Assembly: GCA_002502215.1 (NCBI GenBank) | Contig: DAPT01000123.1 | Location: 1-32,224, forward strand | Direction of reading: 5' to 3' | Origin: Euryarchaeota archaeon UBA124 | GTDB lineage: Archaea > Thermoplasmatota > Poseidoniia > Poseidoniales > Poseidoniaceae | DNA length: 32,224 bases | Shown here: in pieces, positions 15,765 to 25,610 of the stretch | Numbering within the stretch: the stretch's first letter is position 1 | Layout of the letters: every line of letters begins with the position of its first letter | Notes under the pieces: generated by a model | What the model saw: the letters and a program-made list of their open reading frames with translations, nothing else | Told to the model about the DNA's origin: nothing | Databases searched by the model: none | Made by a program: the position numbers and the translations under genes

Positions 15765-18700
15765 ATGAAACAACGAAGACATATGTCGAATCATCGAACA
15801 TTGCTCGGTTTGTTTCTCGTGAGCGTCATGGTTCTTGGGATAATCAATCCAGCACATGTTCTCCTCCAGGCAGATGAAGACAACATCGAGCGTGCAAATG
15901 GGGAAGAGATTGGCTTCAGCGGACAGGGATTTTTACTCAATAAAGTGAACAAAAACCCATCAAACAACGAACTCGAATTGCAACGTCCTGAAATTACATG
16001 GCAAGCCACAAACGGTGGTGGGTTGATGATTACACGAGGGCATGGATGCATGGCACATGATACAACCAATGAATTGGTCTATCTTATGGGTGGCCGCACC
16101 GACCCAGATCCTCAACAATCCAACGATGAATCGTCGACAAATCTCATAGAAATCTGGAATCAATCAACTGAGACGTGGTCGCTTGCTCAATTCAATATGC
16201 CCAATGCTCAACAGTACCATGAATGTGTACAAATTGGCGACAAAATATACTCGATGGGCGATTGGTACCCCGACGTTTCACCAGCACGAAAATCAACCGG
16301 TCAAGTTCAAATTTACGATCTTTCTTCTGAATCCTGGATGAACAATACGACGAGCATGCCTCCATCAATGGAAGTTGGGAACTTTGGGATGACTTCGATT
16401 GGAACGAAAATATACATCGCTGGTGGTGTTCAGAATTCAAGCGGGAATGATGCAACCGACCGTCTTCTTGAATACAATACAGTGACTGGGATTTGGACAG
16501 AACTTGCCAACATGTCCGAAAAGAGATTTGCTTTCCCTCTCGTTGAATATCATGGCCTGTTGTACGCCTTTGGGGGAATTCAAGGACCTTACACGTGGAT
16601 TTCTCAACCAGTTCTCAACACAAGCGAAGTCTATGATCCTTCAACAAATACGTGGACGCAACTTCCAAACATGTCTTTCCATCGCTTTGGCATGGCAGCT
16701 ACCGTTCACAACGACGAGATTGTTCTCATTGGGGGGCACAGTCAGAGCGGAGCAGTCAAGGACACATGGGGATACCTGCCCACTTCAGATGAATGGAGAA
16801 AACAAGATGACCTTGCCATCGGTATCTTTGATGTAGCAGCCATCGACGCTGACGGCGTTACCGTGTTTGCCGGCGGTGATCTCTCATCTCAGCCGTATTC
16901 AAGCGGATGGGGGACGCAATATCTTGATGAGACCGAAATGGCGCCAAGAATCGTTAATCACACGGGTTGGATATCCTCACCAATCAACAACCTTGCGACA
17001 ACAGAACACGGCTCTGCATCCCTGATGTGGATGGAATTGAGTGGTTCCGAACCACCCTCAACCTCCATCGGCTTCCAGTACAGAGTTGAGAATTCTGAAT
17101 CAGGCGTCGCATCAGAGACATGGAAACCCGTTGATACTGTCAATCCAGCGAATTTAGCCCTTCTTGGGATTGGCAATCACTCCCTTTGGAATGTTGCAGC
17201 AAGCGACAAAGGATTGATGGAATACAGAATTCAACTCTTCACTGAGGACGTACAGAACTGGACGATTCCGAATCTTGATTCAATGAAATGGGGGGCAGAA
17301 GAAGCTTCGTTTGCTTTGAGCAACCCAACTGCCGTTCAACCGAATGCACCACTTATCACATTCTCTACCCACCATTCTTCAATGGATAGCGAACTTACCC
17401 AATCTGCCGTATTTGAATTTGCAATGATCAAAGCCACGTCTGAAGGATTTATCCAAGGACCAAATTCGGTTTGGACAACCGTCCGAGTATCGGCAGATGG
17501 TTCGAATCCGATTGTAAGTGACACCGATGGTTTGTTGGATGGATACAGTGTCTCGATTTCACCAGCGATCAATGGTCTACGGAACGTGGATTGGTCGTTC
17601 TCTTTCAACGACTTGGATTCGGATAAGATTCTGATTCGAACATCCACGGAGGGTGTCGCTACATCCACGTACACGCACACAACTCCGGTCGACATTGATC
17701 GTTCAATTTCAGTGTTTATCGATTCCATGTCTTCGAATTTTTCATCGCAGGGTGGAGGTGAAGTCAGTGAAAATGAAATCCTCCGAGGTGGCTCAACATT
17801 GACCGTCGCTGTCGACCATGCTTACACAAGCAGTGGTCTGCGACCTCTTTCCAACAACATCAAAGTGAGAATTCACACCGATGTAGAGGTCATCACTCAG
17901 GATGCCACTGCACAGACGACGTGGTTTAATACATCAACAGCATTTGCGAGTCTCAATGAAAATCAAGCAACTGAGTTCATCCTAACCCTGCCAGAAAACG
18001 TCTCGGGTGAAACAACGATTCGCATTGAAGCACAAACAACCGACGCTCTCGAATTGCAGACGAGTGTTGCAACCACGACAGCAAGTTTTCTTCTCGATTC
18101 ATCTGCACCTGTCGTTACGACCACCTCGCCTCTTGTTGATTCGTATCTGAACGTCAACAGCAATCGCACTGTAACCCTAAATTTATTCGATGCCGCTGGC
18201 TTTGATGAAAACAGCATTCAATCCTATATTTGGTTGGAAGGCGTTCATGACGCAAATGCAGACGGTGTATCGGACTTGAATGAACGGATACTCGTCGACC
18301 ATGAAGTGATGAAAATTGATGCAGCTTGGCAATTTACGCTCTATCTTGATGAGACTGGAAACTCTGAGGGTGATTTGATCAATGTTTTCCTCGATGGAAC
18401 CGACCGGGATGGTCGAGAAATTCCAACCGATGCATCAGGTCAGGGACATCTTTACTGGACGAGCCGGTTACCAACAAAATCGACCATCGTTTCTGTCGAT
18501 GAGCGATACCCTACAGAAAGTGGAGTTGCTCAACGATTGCAGCCAACAAAGATGAGCGGATGGGACGTCGTTGTTCGAGACGAGAATGGCTTGAGTGACA
18601 TCAATACGGTGAGGATAACACTCGGAGGGGACGATGACCTCGGTCTTCTCTATCGCTCGAACGAGGGATGTTCTGCACTCGATGGTCGACTGATGGCGAC

Positions 18701-20390
18701 GGATGCATGCCTTGGGACAGTGGTCGGAGATGCGTTGCACATCAATTTCGATTTCGAGGTCATGTGGCAAATGACATCGGCGGGCATCAACATCGGAACA
18801 TTGCAAGTACGTACGTATGATGCGGATGGATTTACGTTCTATGATGCTAGCAGTGCATGGACATTTGAGCGCGACCTAACCGTTGTCATCGACTCAATGA
18901 GGGACATCACCGGAAATGCAGAATCCTTCACGGCTGGGCCTCTCACAACGAACAGTGTTATGCAGACGAACGAGATGATTCAAATCACAGGCACTGTGGA
19001 ACATACGACAAGTGGAGAAGCATATTCTGGAACGGTCGCATTGCGATGGGACGGACAATTCTTAACATCGGATTGGGCAGGCGGACAAACCGTTGTTGTC
19101 GAAGATGGATCGTTCACGACGACATTCAGCGTTCCTGAATCAAGTGGGAAAATCTTCGATGCTGAAATCGAAGTTTGGGATATCATCGAACATGATCGAT
19201 TTTTGAGCATGGATTTCCCAGACTTGATTATCGATGGAGATGCTCCACTCTTGCTCGCAACAGACTTCAATGAAATCTCTCGATTTGAACTCGACCAAGT
19301 GGACATAGGAGCAAACATCGAAGAACCACAAGCATGGACAAACGGTCTCTCAATGACCTGCCAAGTTACCTCGACCACGGTAAATTGGGAGCCGATTACG
19401 CTCGTTCGAAACCCAATCACTGTGTTCGACGGACGAACGTTGTTTTCATTCAGATTTAACTTCTCAAATTCTGGTCAACCATCGCTTCTTGGCTCACAAG
19501 CAAGCCTAGATTGTTGGGCATCGGGAACCGATGATGCAGGTTGGGAATTGGTTGCTCAAGGGACGAACTCCCAAGAATCTCCTTGGACGTCCATCTCATT
19601 AACCTCAACAGGTCCTGATTTACAAATTTCAAAGGTCATTTTCGATGAAGACCTTGTTGCAGATTCTGAGGTCATTGCGACCGTACAAGTATTCAACGCC
19701 GGTGAGCGTATTGAAGACCCGTTCAACGTCAGTGTTTACTTGAACCAAGGCAATGAAAATCAACTCATTGGTCGTAAAATCTTTGATGGCCTTGACGCAT
19801 CGGAGGCAGGAAGTATGCAAGTGATTGTGAACGTACCTGAAGGAACCTGGAACCTCAACATCGTTGTTGATAACGATGGACGCATTACTGAGCTGGATGA
19901 AACAAACAACGATTGGAACGAATCCTACGAGTCCTCGACCGAAGGATTTTCGTCGACAGTGTTTGTCGCAGGCGGTGCCATTGTAGGTCTCGTTGCTCTC
20001 GGAGTGGTTCTCTTACGACGAAAGAAATCGACAGGCGTCAATCAACCTGCACAGGTTGAGCCTGCAGAGCAAAAAACAGTCCCAGTCATTGAAAAGCGGT
20101 CGGGTCCAAGCAACGTGTCCACTGCGAACACGGGTCCAAAGAAACGTGGACCACCCCCCGCTCAACGAATTCCAGATCCCGTTGCACCAACGCCGGCAGA
20201 AGCCGCTGCTGCACAATTTGCTGCTTTGGAAGCACTCACTCCCACCAAGGAAACAGAACGTGTTGAGTCTTGGGAAAAACTTCCTTCTGGAGGCGATTAT
20301 GATTACACTGCTGAAGGTACGTTCTATGTTGGTGAAGAATGTGGCCGATGGAAATTGTTGGATGATGGGCAGTTTGAGAAGGTTGAGTAG
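15765..20390 (+). CDS. Giant Kelch/CARDB cell-surface protein with single C-terminal membrane anchor
   Basis: A 1541-residue surface protein. ATG 15765 gives a basic n-region and a hydrophobic signal core (LLGLFLVSVMVLGIINPAHV); ATG 15783 is nearly as good. Residues about 85-380 contain five to six Kelch repeats, each with 'GG' and the Y/W pair (for example VYLMGGRTD, KIYIAGGVQNSS, LLYAFGGIQG, EIVLIGGHSQ, TVFAGGDLS), forming a beta-propeller. A long series of beta-sandwich modules rich in Asn/Thr/Ser follows. A CARDB domain lies at about 1284-1389 (QVFNAGERIEDPF ... TELDETNND) and a membrane helix at about 1396-1418. A cytoplasmic Pro/Ala-rich tail of some 120 residues ends in YVGEECGRWKLLDDGQFEKV. 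Kelch propellers bind proteins or sugars; a role in attachment or polymer capture is inferred. Confidence 0.9.
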   Translation: MKQRRHMSNHRTLLGLFLVSVMVLGIINPAHVLLQADEDNIERANGEEIGFSGQGFLLNKVNKNPSNNELELQRPEITWQATNGGGLMITRGHGCMAHDTTNELVYLMGGRTDPDPQQSNDESSTNLIEIWNQSTETWSLAQFNMPNAQQYHECVQIGDKIYSMGDWYPDVSPARKSTGQVQIYDLSSESWMNNTTSMPPSMEVGNFGMTSIGTKIYIAGGVQNSSGNDATDRLLEYNTVTGIWTELANMSEKRFAFPLVEYHGLLYAFGGIQGPYTWISQPVLNTSEVYDPSTNTWTQLPNMSFHRFGMAATVHNDEIVLIGGHSQSGAVKDTWGYLPTSDEWRKQDDLAIGIFDVAAIDADGVTVFAGGDLSSQPYSSGWGTQYLDETEMAPRIVNHTGWISSPINNLATTEHGSASLMWMELSGSEPPSTSIGFQYRVENSESGVASETWKPVDTVNPANLALLGIGNHSLWNVAASDKGLMEYRIQLFTEDVQNWTIPNLDSMKWGAEEASFALSNPTAVQPNAPLITFSTHHSSMDSELTQSAVFEFAMIKATSEGFIQGPNSVWTTVRVSADGSNPIVSDTDGLLDGYSVSISPAINGLRNVDWSFSFNDLDSDKILIRTSTEGVATSTYTHTTPVDIDRSISVFIDSMSSNFSSQGGGEVSENEILRGGSTLTVAVDHAYTSSGLRPLSNNIKVRIHTDVEVITQDATAQTTWFNTSTAFASLNENQATEFILTLPENVSGETTIRIEAQTTDALELQTSVATTTASFLLDSSAPVVTTTSPLVDSYLNVNSNRTVTLNLFDAAGFDENSIQSYIWLEGVHDANADGVSDLNERILVDHEVMKIDAAWQFTLYLDETGNSEGDLINVFLDGTDRDGREIPTDASGQGHLYWTSRLPTKSTIVSVDERYPTESGVAQRLQPTKMSGWDVVVRDENGLSDINTVRITLGGDDDLGLLYRSNEGCSALDGRLMATDACLGTVVGDALHINFDFEVMWQMTSAGINIGTLQVRTYDADGFTFYDASSAWTFERDLTVVIDSMRDITGNAESFTAGPLTTNSVMQTNEMIQITGTVEHTTSGEAYSGTVALRWDGQFLTSDWAGGQTVVVEDGSFTTTFSVPESSGKIFDAEIEVWDIIEHDRFLSMDFPDLIIDGDAPLLLATDFNEISRFELDQVDIGANIEEPQAWTNGLSMTCQVTSTTVNWEPITLVRNPITVFDGRTLFSFRFNFSNSGQPSLLGSQASLDCWASGTDDAGWELVAQGTNSQESPWTSISLTSTGPDLQISKVIFDEDLVADSEVIATVQVFNAGERIEDPFNVSVYLNQGNENQLIGRKIFDGLDASEAGSMQVIVNVPEGTWNLNIVVDNDGRITELDETNNDWNESYESSTEGFSSTVFVAGGAIVGLVALGVVLLRRKKSTGVNQPAQVEPAEQKTVPVIEKRSGPSNVSTANTGPKKRGPPPAQRIPDPVAPTPAEAAAAQFAALEALTPTKETERVESWEKLPSGGDYDYTAEGTFYVGEECGRWKLLDDGQFEKVE

Positions 20391-20404
20391 GGGGCGAATT
20401 CATC

Positions 20405-20974
20405 ATGGAAACCGATGCAGAAGACATCCGACGAGTCCTTGCCATTTGTTTTCGTGGTGAAAGCGAATTGGATGCCCTCGATATTGAGCGGATTCTCTCT
20501 CTGGATATGGGATGGTTGAAGCCTGAAGAAGCAACAACTGCTGTTCAAGCGATGATCAAAACCGGATGGTTGGTAGGTGGACAAGAGGAATTATCACCCG
20601 CAGGTGATTTTTCAGCCTCCTCTACGCCTCTGGGTTGGTACCCACGACCACAGAGACTGCTGAATCCTGTTTCTTTTCGCTCGACGAGTGCAGTCGAGGG
20701 AGATGTTCGAACAGAGCCTGTGGAAGAAACTCAACTACAGCAGACTCCCATTACTGCTCAACTCAAAGAGGAAGCAAACGATCCCCGTGCAGCAACAACC
20801 CGACGTTTGCTGAAGTACATTGCTCGCTCATCCGGTCTTGAAATCGATGAGGTTCAGCGGCGAGCAACTCGTAAGCAACGAGCTCTCGTTCATGTTACTG
20901 GGTGGATGGCGCTCGCACTGGTTGCTCGTGACCAAGGATTGGACATGGAAAGCGTCATTCAAGCGTTGAGTTAA
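20405..20974 (+). CDS. DUF2240-like archaeal protein
   Basis: A 189-residue soluble protein. The first 60 residues (DIRRVLAICFRGESELDALDIERILSLD, then GWLKPEEATTAVQAMIKTGWL) match the pattern of the archaeal DUF2240 family: a winged-helix-like N-terminus with 'L-S-L-x-x-x-W' and 'P-x-x-A-x-x-x-V-x-x-x-x-x-x-G-L-L'. The C-terminal part from about residue 125 is helical and basic (RAATTRRLLKYIARSSGLEIDEVQRRATRKQRAL). The middle is low complexity. It starts 14 bases after the Kelch gene on the same strand and its stop overlaps the convergent transporter stop by 4 bases. Function unknown; family assignment from memory of the pattern. Confidence 0.7.
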   Translation: METDAEDIRRVLAICFRGESELDALDIERILSLDMGWLKPEEATTAVQAMIKTGWLVGGQEELSPAGDFSASSTPLGWYPRPQRLLNPVSFRSTSAVEGDVRTEPVEETQLQQTPITAQLKEEANDPRAATTRRLLKYIARSSGLEIDEVQRRATRKQRALVHVTGWMALALVARDQGLDMESVIQALS

Positions 20975-23535
20975 GCACCGTTTTCACCCGCTTCTTGTGC
21001 TCTTGCTGCCAATTCCAAAAGAACTGGGAGCAAAACCAGTGCCAAAACAAGTGAGAAGAAAACCGTGACTGCTGTGATGAGTCCAAAGTCTTGGATGACT
21101 GGCATTGGCGAGAGCATCAGAACGAGGAAACCTGCAGCTGTTGTCGCTGCGGAAAGCATCAATGCGACACCCGTTGTTTCCAGCGACGTCTTTAGTGCAC
21201 TCCAATGATCATCCTGCCTTTGGAGCTCCCACTCGATGCGCCTCCACATGTGAATCGTATAATCAATACCGATACCAAGCGTGAGAGCTGTGACGAGAAC
21301 CGTAAGAACGTTCCACTTGATGCCAAGTACAGCCATCGAACCGACAACCCAAAGTGATGCCATACCAACCGGCAAGAGAACAATGAACGCTGGAAGAATT
21401 CGACGAGTCAAGAGAAGCAGTACAGCGAAGGAAACCACCAATGAAATTGCTGTGGACTTGAGTTGTGAGGAGGACAATCCATCGAGAACTTGCTGCAGTA
21501 CGACCAAGTCGCCCGTCACGTGAATAACGGCATTGTCTTTGAGCGAAGCCCGCAATGTCCCCGAATCCTCGCTATCGCCAATCATCGATTCAAATTCTTC
21601 AACAACTCGCTTCGACTCCGTGGACGTTGTCGCTTCAACACGAACCTCTGTTCGCAGGTGCGCAATGTTGGTTCCGTCCAAGTGAACTGTCGCATTGACT
21701 CGATCGCTCCAAGTCTTCCCGGACAATGGATCGGCGACGGTGTAGTTGTTTCTCAAATCGGCAAAAACCAATCCCAAATCAATGGAAAAAGCAGGATCAT
21801 CCCAAACATCGTTTTTGTCAACTTCCAACCCATGGATTTCACCAAACGTGGTGTTTCTCATAATTGCATCACGTAGAACAACATACGGGCCTTCATACGA
21901 CGGTGATGGAAACCTCTCATCCGTTCCAACAACATCGTGGTTGTTTCGCAGGTCGGAGTGAAGGTCGCGTAAATTATCCAAAAGGGTGACGTCATCGGGG
22001 ATGACACCGCCGCCTACCGGTTCCATGAGCACGTAAACGTATTTCCACCCAGCGCTGTCGTAGTTTAAATTGATATCATCACGAACTGACATAATTTCCA
22101 TGTCCTCATTGACAAAATCTGAGAGATCAAAATCCGTCTCTAGTTGCATTGCTCCGACAACGGAAGCACCTGAAATTGCAATAGCAACGAGCAATACTGC
22201 AACCTGTTGCTTCCGGTGCAGTTGGAGAAGAGGTTGTGTGAGATTGGTTAATTTCAGGGGCTTCCTCTGCTCAGATTCGGCTTGAACCTGGAAGGTCACA
22301 TGCAGTGCGCCAATCAAGAGTGTCGACGTCAAGAATGCACAGATGACACCAAACGCTAGAGCAATGCCGAATGTGGATAATGGTGGTAGAGGGGAGACGA
22401 CGTTTGCCAAGAACGCGGCAACTGTTGTCACGACCGCAAGCGAAAGTGGGACACTCAACTTCCCACAGGCACGCATCCAAGCCTCTGCAACATCATCTGT
22501 GTTGTTTCGGTGGTAAGCAAAGGAACGTTGTAGGTGAATGGCATAGTCAATTCCTAGGCCCAGAACCAGAGGTGCAACAGCGACTTCAAGAGCCGTAAAT
22601 TGAATGCCGATAGCGTTCAAAATTCCATAGGTGAACACAAGTGCTACGTTTAGACTCACAACAGGAAAGAGCACGCCTTTCACATTTCGGAAGGCCACAA
22701 ACAACAACGCAACAACAACCATTGTGGCAAAAAGAATGAGAATGAGCAAATTGTCAAAAGTCCCTTTGTCGATGTCGTAGGACATCAAATCAAGAGATGC
22801 CACAGAGTACGTGAGGCTTGAAGATTGACCAATGTCTGAGAACGCAAGTCGGATTTGATGTTGAATTTCTCGACGTTCTTCCTCACCCAATTCTGGATTA
22901 ATTTCAATTACCCACGCAGTTGAATCAGCAGCCGGAACAGCGTCTCCCCCACCGTTCGCAAGATACGAACATGTCTTGGAAATATCAAGATTCTTGTTGA
23001 TAAGAGCAGAGCCTACAAAGTTGACTGTGCTAAGAAGCGCATCTTCTGGATTAATCGCACACGTGGTATCGTCATCAATGACTGCATCAATCAGTGACGG
23101 CCAGTCTTGGTAATCTGTGAGTGTTGTTCCAGGAGATTGTTCATCGAGCGCTATCTGAATCATGCCCGGTGAAGTCGTCCAGGAAACTACCGCATTGAGT
23201 TGAACTCGGCCATCTGCTTTTAGTTCGGCAAGATCAGCATCCATTTCGATCAAGGAATCCATACTTAGTACGTTGCCCCCATCATCACGCGTAACGTGGA
23301 CAAACATAGGTCGTGATTCATCAGGGAAAAAGGCATGAATTTCTTCGTGAGCTTTGTTGGAGTCTGACTCTGGAGCAAAATCGTTCAAATCCGTTCGAAA
23401 CTCTGGAGGTGACATAAACAGATTTGCGCTGAGTGCAACGGTTAGCAAACCTGAAACAATGAGGATTGGAAGAGCCAGTCGATTAAACAGACCAGCATAT
23501 TCTGCCATTTGGTCCTCATAATTCGAGGTGTCCAT
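20971..23535 (-). CDS. MMPL/RND-superfamily transporter
   Basis: An 854-residue inner-membrane protein with the duplicated RND plan. There is one helix near the N-terminus (LALPILIVSGLLTVALSANL), then a large external loop of about 200 residues and a five-helix block containing LGIDYAIHLQRSF. A second single helix (VAVLLVAIAISGASVVGAM) follows, with another external domain and a second five-helix block containing LGIGIDYTIHMWRR. The paired GxDY motifs in the membrane are the family hallmark. Substrates in this group are usually lipids, hopanoids or other hydrophobic compounds; nothing here fixes it. ATG 23535 (MDTSNYEDQMAEY) is taken as start because it leads directly into the first helix; frames extending upstream overlap rpoL. 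Confidence 0.9.
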   Translation of the reverse strand: MDTSNYEDQMAEYAGLFNRLALPILIVSGLLTVALSANLFMSPPEFRTDLNDFAPESDSNKAHEEIHAFFPDESRPMFVHVTRDDGGNVLSMDSLIEMDADLAELKADGRVQLNAVVSWTTSPGMIQIALDEQSPGTTLTDYQDWPSLIDAVIDDDTTCAINPEDALLSTVNFVGSALINKNLDISKTCSYLANGGGDAVPAADSTAWVIEINPELGEEERREIQHQIRLAFSDIGQSSSLTYSVASLDLMSYDIDKGTFDNLLILILFATMVVVALLFVAFRNVKGVLFPVVSLNVALVFTYGILNAIGIQFTALEVAVAPLVLGLGIDYAIHLQRSFAYHRNNTDDVAEAWMRACGKLSVPLSLAVVTTVAAFLANVVSPLPPLSTFGIALAFGVICAFLTSTLLIGALHVTFQVQAESEQRKPLKLTNLTQPLLQLHRKQQVAVLLVAIAISGASVVGAMQLETDFDLSDFVNEDMEIMSVRDDINLNYDSAGWKYVYVLMEPVGGGVIPDDVTLLDNLRDLHSDLRNNHDVVGTDERFPSPSYEGPYVVLRDAIMRNTTFGEIHGLEVDKNDVWDDPAFSIDLGLVFADLRNNYTVADPLSGKTWSDRVNATVHLDGTNIAHLRTEVRVEATTSTESKRVVEEFESMIGDSEDSGTLRASLKDNAVIHVTGDLVVLQQVLDGLSSSQLKSTAISLVVSFAVLLLLTRRILPAFIVLLPVGMASLWVVGSMAVLGIKWNVLTVLVTALTLGIGIDYTIHMWRRIEWELQRQDDHWSALKTSLETTGVALMLSAATTAAGFLVLMLSPMPVIQDFGLITAVTVFFSLVLALVLLPVLLELAARAQEAGENGA

Positions 23536-23658
23536 GGGCGTTGCGAGTGCAAGAGGGTGTTTAAGTGACAGGGTAAATTGACCATAGAGGAAGCAAATAC
23601 CTGTTCTCAAAAGGACGGCAAGGTTCAATATGGGGAGGTTGGTCGCCAAAACGATAAC

Positions 23659-23916
23659 ATGCCAATTAAGGTCCTCATTCATGAGAAAAATGAACTCCGA
23701 CTTCGAATCACTGGAGAATCCCACACGGCTCTCCAAATCCTTCGAGACCGCTTGAACAACCACAAGTCTGTCGAGTATGCCAACTACTTCCCAGGTCATC
23801 CTGACCTTGATCCACCGGAATTCTACATTCGCACAACTGGTAAAGCAAAACCTGAAGCAGTTCTCAACGAAATCGTCAACGGCCTGTCCAGCGATTTCGA
23901 CAGCCTAACACTATGA
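23659..23916 (+). CDS. rpoL: DNA-directed RNA polymerase subunit L (Rpo11)
   Basis: Archaeal homologue of eukaryotic Rpb11, which pairs with subunit D in RNA polymerase assembly. The 85-residue protein has the family pattern: IKVLIHEKNELRLRITGE, then SHTALQILRDRL, SVEYANYFPGHPDLDPPEFYIRTTG and a C-terminal helix. The H-T-A-L and H-P...P-E-F-Y-I segments are diagnostic. Start ATG 23659 (MPIKVLI) matches the usual length; the frame open farther upstream is non-homologous and overlaps the divergent transporter. It ends 10 bases before truD on the same strand. Confidence 0.92.
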   Translation: MPIKVLIHEKNELRLRITGESHTALQILRDRLNNHKSVEYANYFPGHPDLDPPEFYIRTTGKAKPEAVLNEIVNGLSSDFDSLTL

Positions 23917-23920
23917 GGTG
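23915..23920 (+). promoter_or_regulatory. Ribosome binding site deciding the truD start
   Basis: GAGGTG overlaps the rpoL stop codon and lies six bases before ATG 23927. This favours ATG 23927 over the in-frame GTG at 23918, which would be inside the site itself. Confidence 0.6.
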
Positions 23921-23926
23921 GCTGCG

Positions 23927-25327
23927 ATGCAGCCAAACACTTCGCTGGCAGACGCCATCGGACTTATTGGATATGCAACGGATGACAACGGCATCGGTGG
24001 CGTCCTCAAATCAAGAGTTGTGGATTTCCGCGTTGATGAGATTGCAACAACCATCGCGCTGAATCCCAAAGGCCGGTTTACAGTTGCAAAAATAACGCTC
24101 ACAAACTGGGAAACCAACCGATTTTGCAACAACCTAGCCAAGAAACTGAGCATCTCACGTAACCGGATTTTCTTCGCCGGAACAAAGGACAAACGTGCGG
24201 TAACGTCGCAAATTTTTGTCATTGATGCTCCACAATTCAAAGTCGCTGAAATCGAGATACCGGATGTAGTCATTGAGGTTCTCGGCAGAACACATCAAAA
24301 GATTGGCTTTGGCAACCATCGAGGAAACCGGTTCACAATTGTCGTCCGCGGTTGTGCTCATCAAGATGGAACAGCAATGACCGAAGAAGAGGCTTTGGCT
24401 GAGGTTGAGCGCATCAAAACCTCCATGCATGAGAAGCTTGGAACTGGCCGTTTCCCAAATTGGATTGGTCCCCAACGCTTTGGAAGTGGACGTGCTGTAA
24501 CTGCTGAAGTTGGTCGGTCTGTCGTTCAACACAAATGGGACGAAGCTGCGCTAACATACATCAGCAAGGAAGGTGAATATGAAAGTCCAGATGTTGCATC
24601 TTTCCGAGAACACATACGGAAGCATGGAATCACACAGGAAGGACTTGACCTCGCACCTGAATGGCTTGGATATGAACGCAGAATGACAGAACATTTGCTG
24701 AACAATCCGGACGATCACATCGGTGCTTTTCGGAAGCTCCCGAACAACCTCCAACTTATGACCATTCACGCGCTCCAATCGGTGGTCTTCAATCGAACAT
24801 TGCGGAAGCGTCTCGAGCAAGGAATGAGCATCACCACTCCAGGAGCAGGTGATCTTGTTGGTCGGCTTGATGAAAGAGGCCAACTCTCTGCCAACAATTG
24901 CGTTCTTGTCGAAGAACGAACAGCTCCGCGTATCGGAAGAAACTGTCAACTCGGTCGGCTGTCCGTCACCGGACCGCTGCCAGGCCGAGACATCCGTACT
25001 TGTGAAGGAAAACCGGGCGAGTTGGAGGAATCCATTCTGGCTGAGATGGGTCTTGACGAGCTTAATTGGGAAATCGAGGACATCCCCCGATTGACAACAA
25101 GTGGAACACGACGATCGTTAACGACCTCCTTCGAGGAATTCACAGTGGAAGTTGCTCCGAAGGCGTCGGATGATTCATTGGGTGAAAATTGGAACAAAGG
25201 CCCTGTGGAAGGAAGCCGATGGCATCCTGATGGAGCATGTTTGAAGTTCCGATTCACACTATCAAGCGGCTCGTATGCAACAATCTTGCTTCGCGAATTT
25301 ATGCGAACACCGTTGAATCAACTTTGA
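23927..25327 (+). CDS. truD: tRNA pseudouridine synthase TruD
   Basis: Converts U13 of tRNA to pseudouridine. The TruD signature FFAGTKDKRAVTSQ is present with catalytic Asp88 (numbered from ATG 23927). A family block QKIGFGNHRGNRFTIVVRG (about residues 121-139) and PNWIGPQRFGSGR (about 180-192) follow. Length (466 aa) is in the range of archaeal TruD, which carries an insertion domain. C-terminal GSYATILLREFMR matches the end of the catalytic fold. It follows rpoL by 10 bases and converges with the aEF-1beta gene. In archaea TruD can also act at other sites, since H/ACA particles and stand-alone enzymes overlap in targets. Confidence 0.95.
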   Translation: MQPNTSLADAIGLIGYATDDNGIGGVLKSRVVDFRVDEIATTIALNPKGRFTVAKITLTNWETNRFCNNLAKKLSISRNRIFFAGTKDKRAVTSQIFVIDAPQFKVAEIEIPDVVIEVLGRTHQKIGFGNHRGNRFTIVVRGCAHQDGTAMTEEEALAEVERIKTSMHEKLGTGRFPNWIGPQRFGSGRAVTAEVGRSVVQHKWDEAALTYISKEGEYESPDVASFREHIRKHGITQEGLDLAPEWLGYERRMTEHLLNNPDDHIGAFRKLPNNLQLMTIHALQSVVFNRTLRKRLEQGMSITTPGAGDLVGRLDERGQLSANNCVLVEERTAPRIGRNCQLGRLSVTGPLPGRDIRTCEGKPGELEESILAEMGLDELNWEIEDIPRLTTSGTRRSLTTSFEEFTVEVAPKASDDSLGENWNKGPVEGSRWHPDGACLKFRFTLSSGSYATILLREFMRTPLNQL

Positions 25328-25328
25328 C

Positions 25329-25601
25329 TCACAGAAGGCCCATCGAAATAACTTCGATTTCGCCGACACCTGAAATGGAAGCCATCTTCTCTTCGAATGC
25401 GTCAGCAAGGCCCTCTCCGTCGTTCATGACAACGTGAACTTGAACGAATTTTAGGCCAAATGCAAGAGGCTTGACTTCGACGCTTTGAACGTCGTAATTA
25501 TCGTCACCAAACGTTGTGATTGTTGAAGAGATCATGTCAGTATCGACATTTTCCATCTCAGCGTCAGGATTTACTTTGTACGTCATCGCTACCATACCCA
25601 T
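25329..25601 (-). CDS. Translation elongation factor aEF-1 beta
   Basis: Guanine-nucleotide exchange factor for aEF-1 alpha. The 90-residue protein fits the archaeal family: MGMVAMTYKVNPDAEMENVD, the KPLAFGLKFVQVHVVMND central block, and SGVGEIEVISMGLL at the C-terminus. The P-x-A-F-G-L motif is the best single marker. A GAGGTG site lies five bases before the ATG and overlaps the end of the small zinc-ribbon gene. Pairing with that ribbon gene is common in archaea. It is the last gene of a four-gene minus-strand set. Confidence 0.93.
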   Translation of the reverse strand: MGMVAMTYKVNPDAEMENVDTDMISSTITTFGDDNYDVQSVEVKPLAFGLKFVQVHVVMNDGEGLADAFEEKMASISGVGEIEVISMGLL

Positions 25602-25610
25602 GTTTTCACC

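Noticed and set aside
20971..20974. An overlap of the DUF2240-like and transporter stop codons as a frameshift
   Set aside because: The genes are convergent and the 4-base overlap of stops is ordinary in this compact genome.
23536..23799. An N-terminal extension of the MMPL transporter
   Set aside because: It is antisense to rpoL and leaves an unusual 88-residue leader before the first membrane helix.
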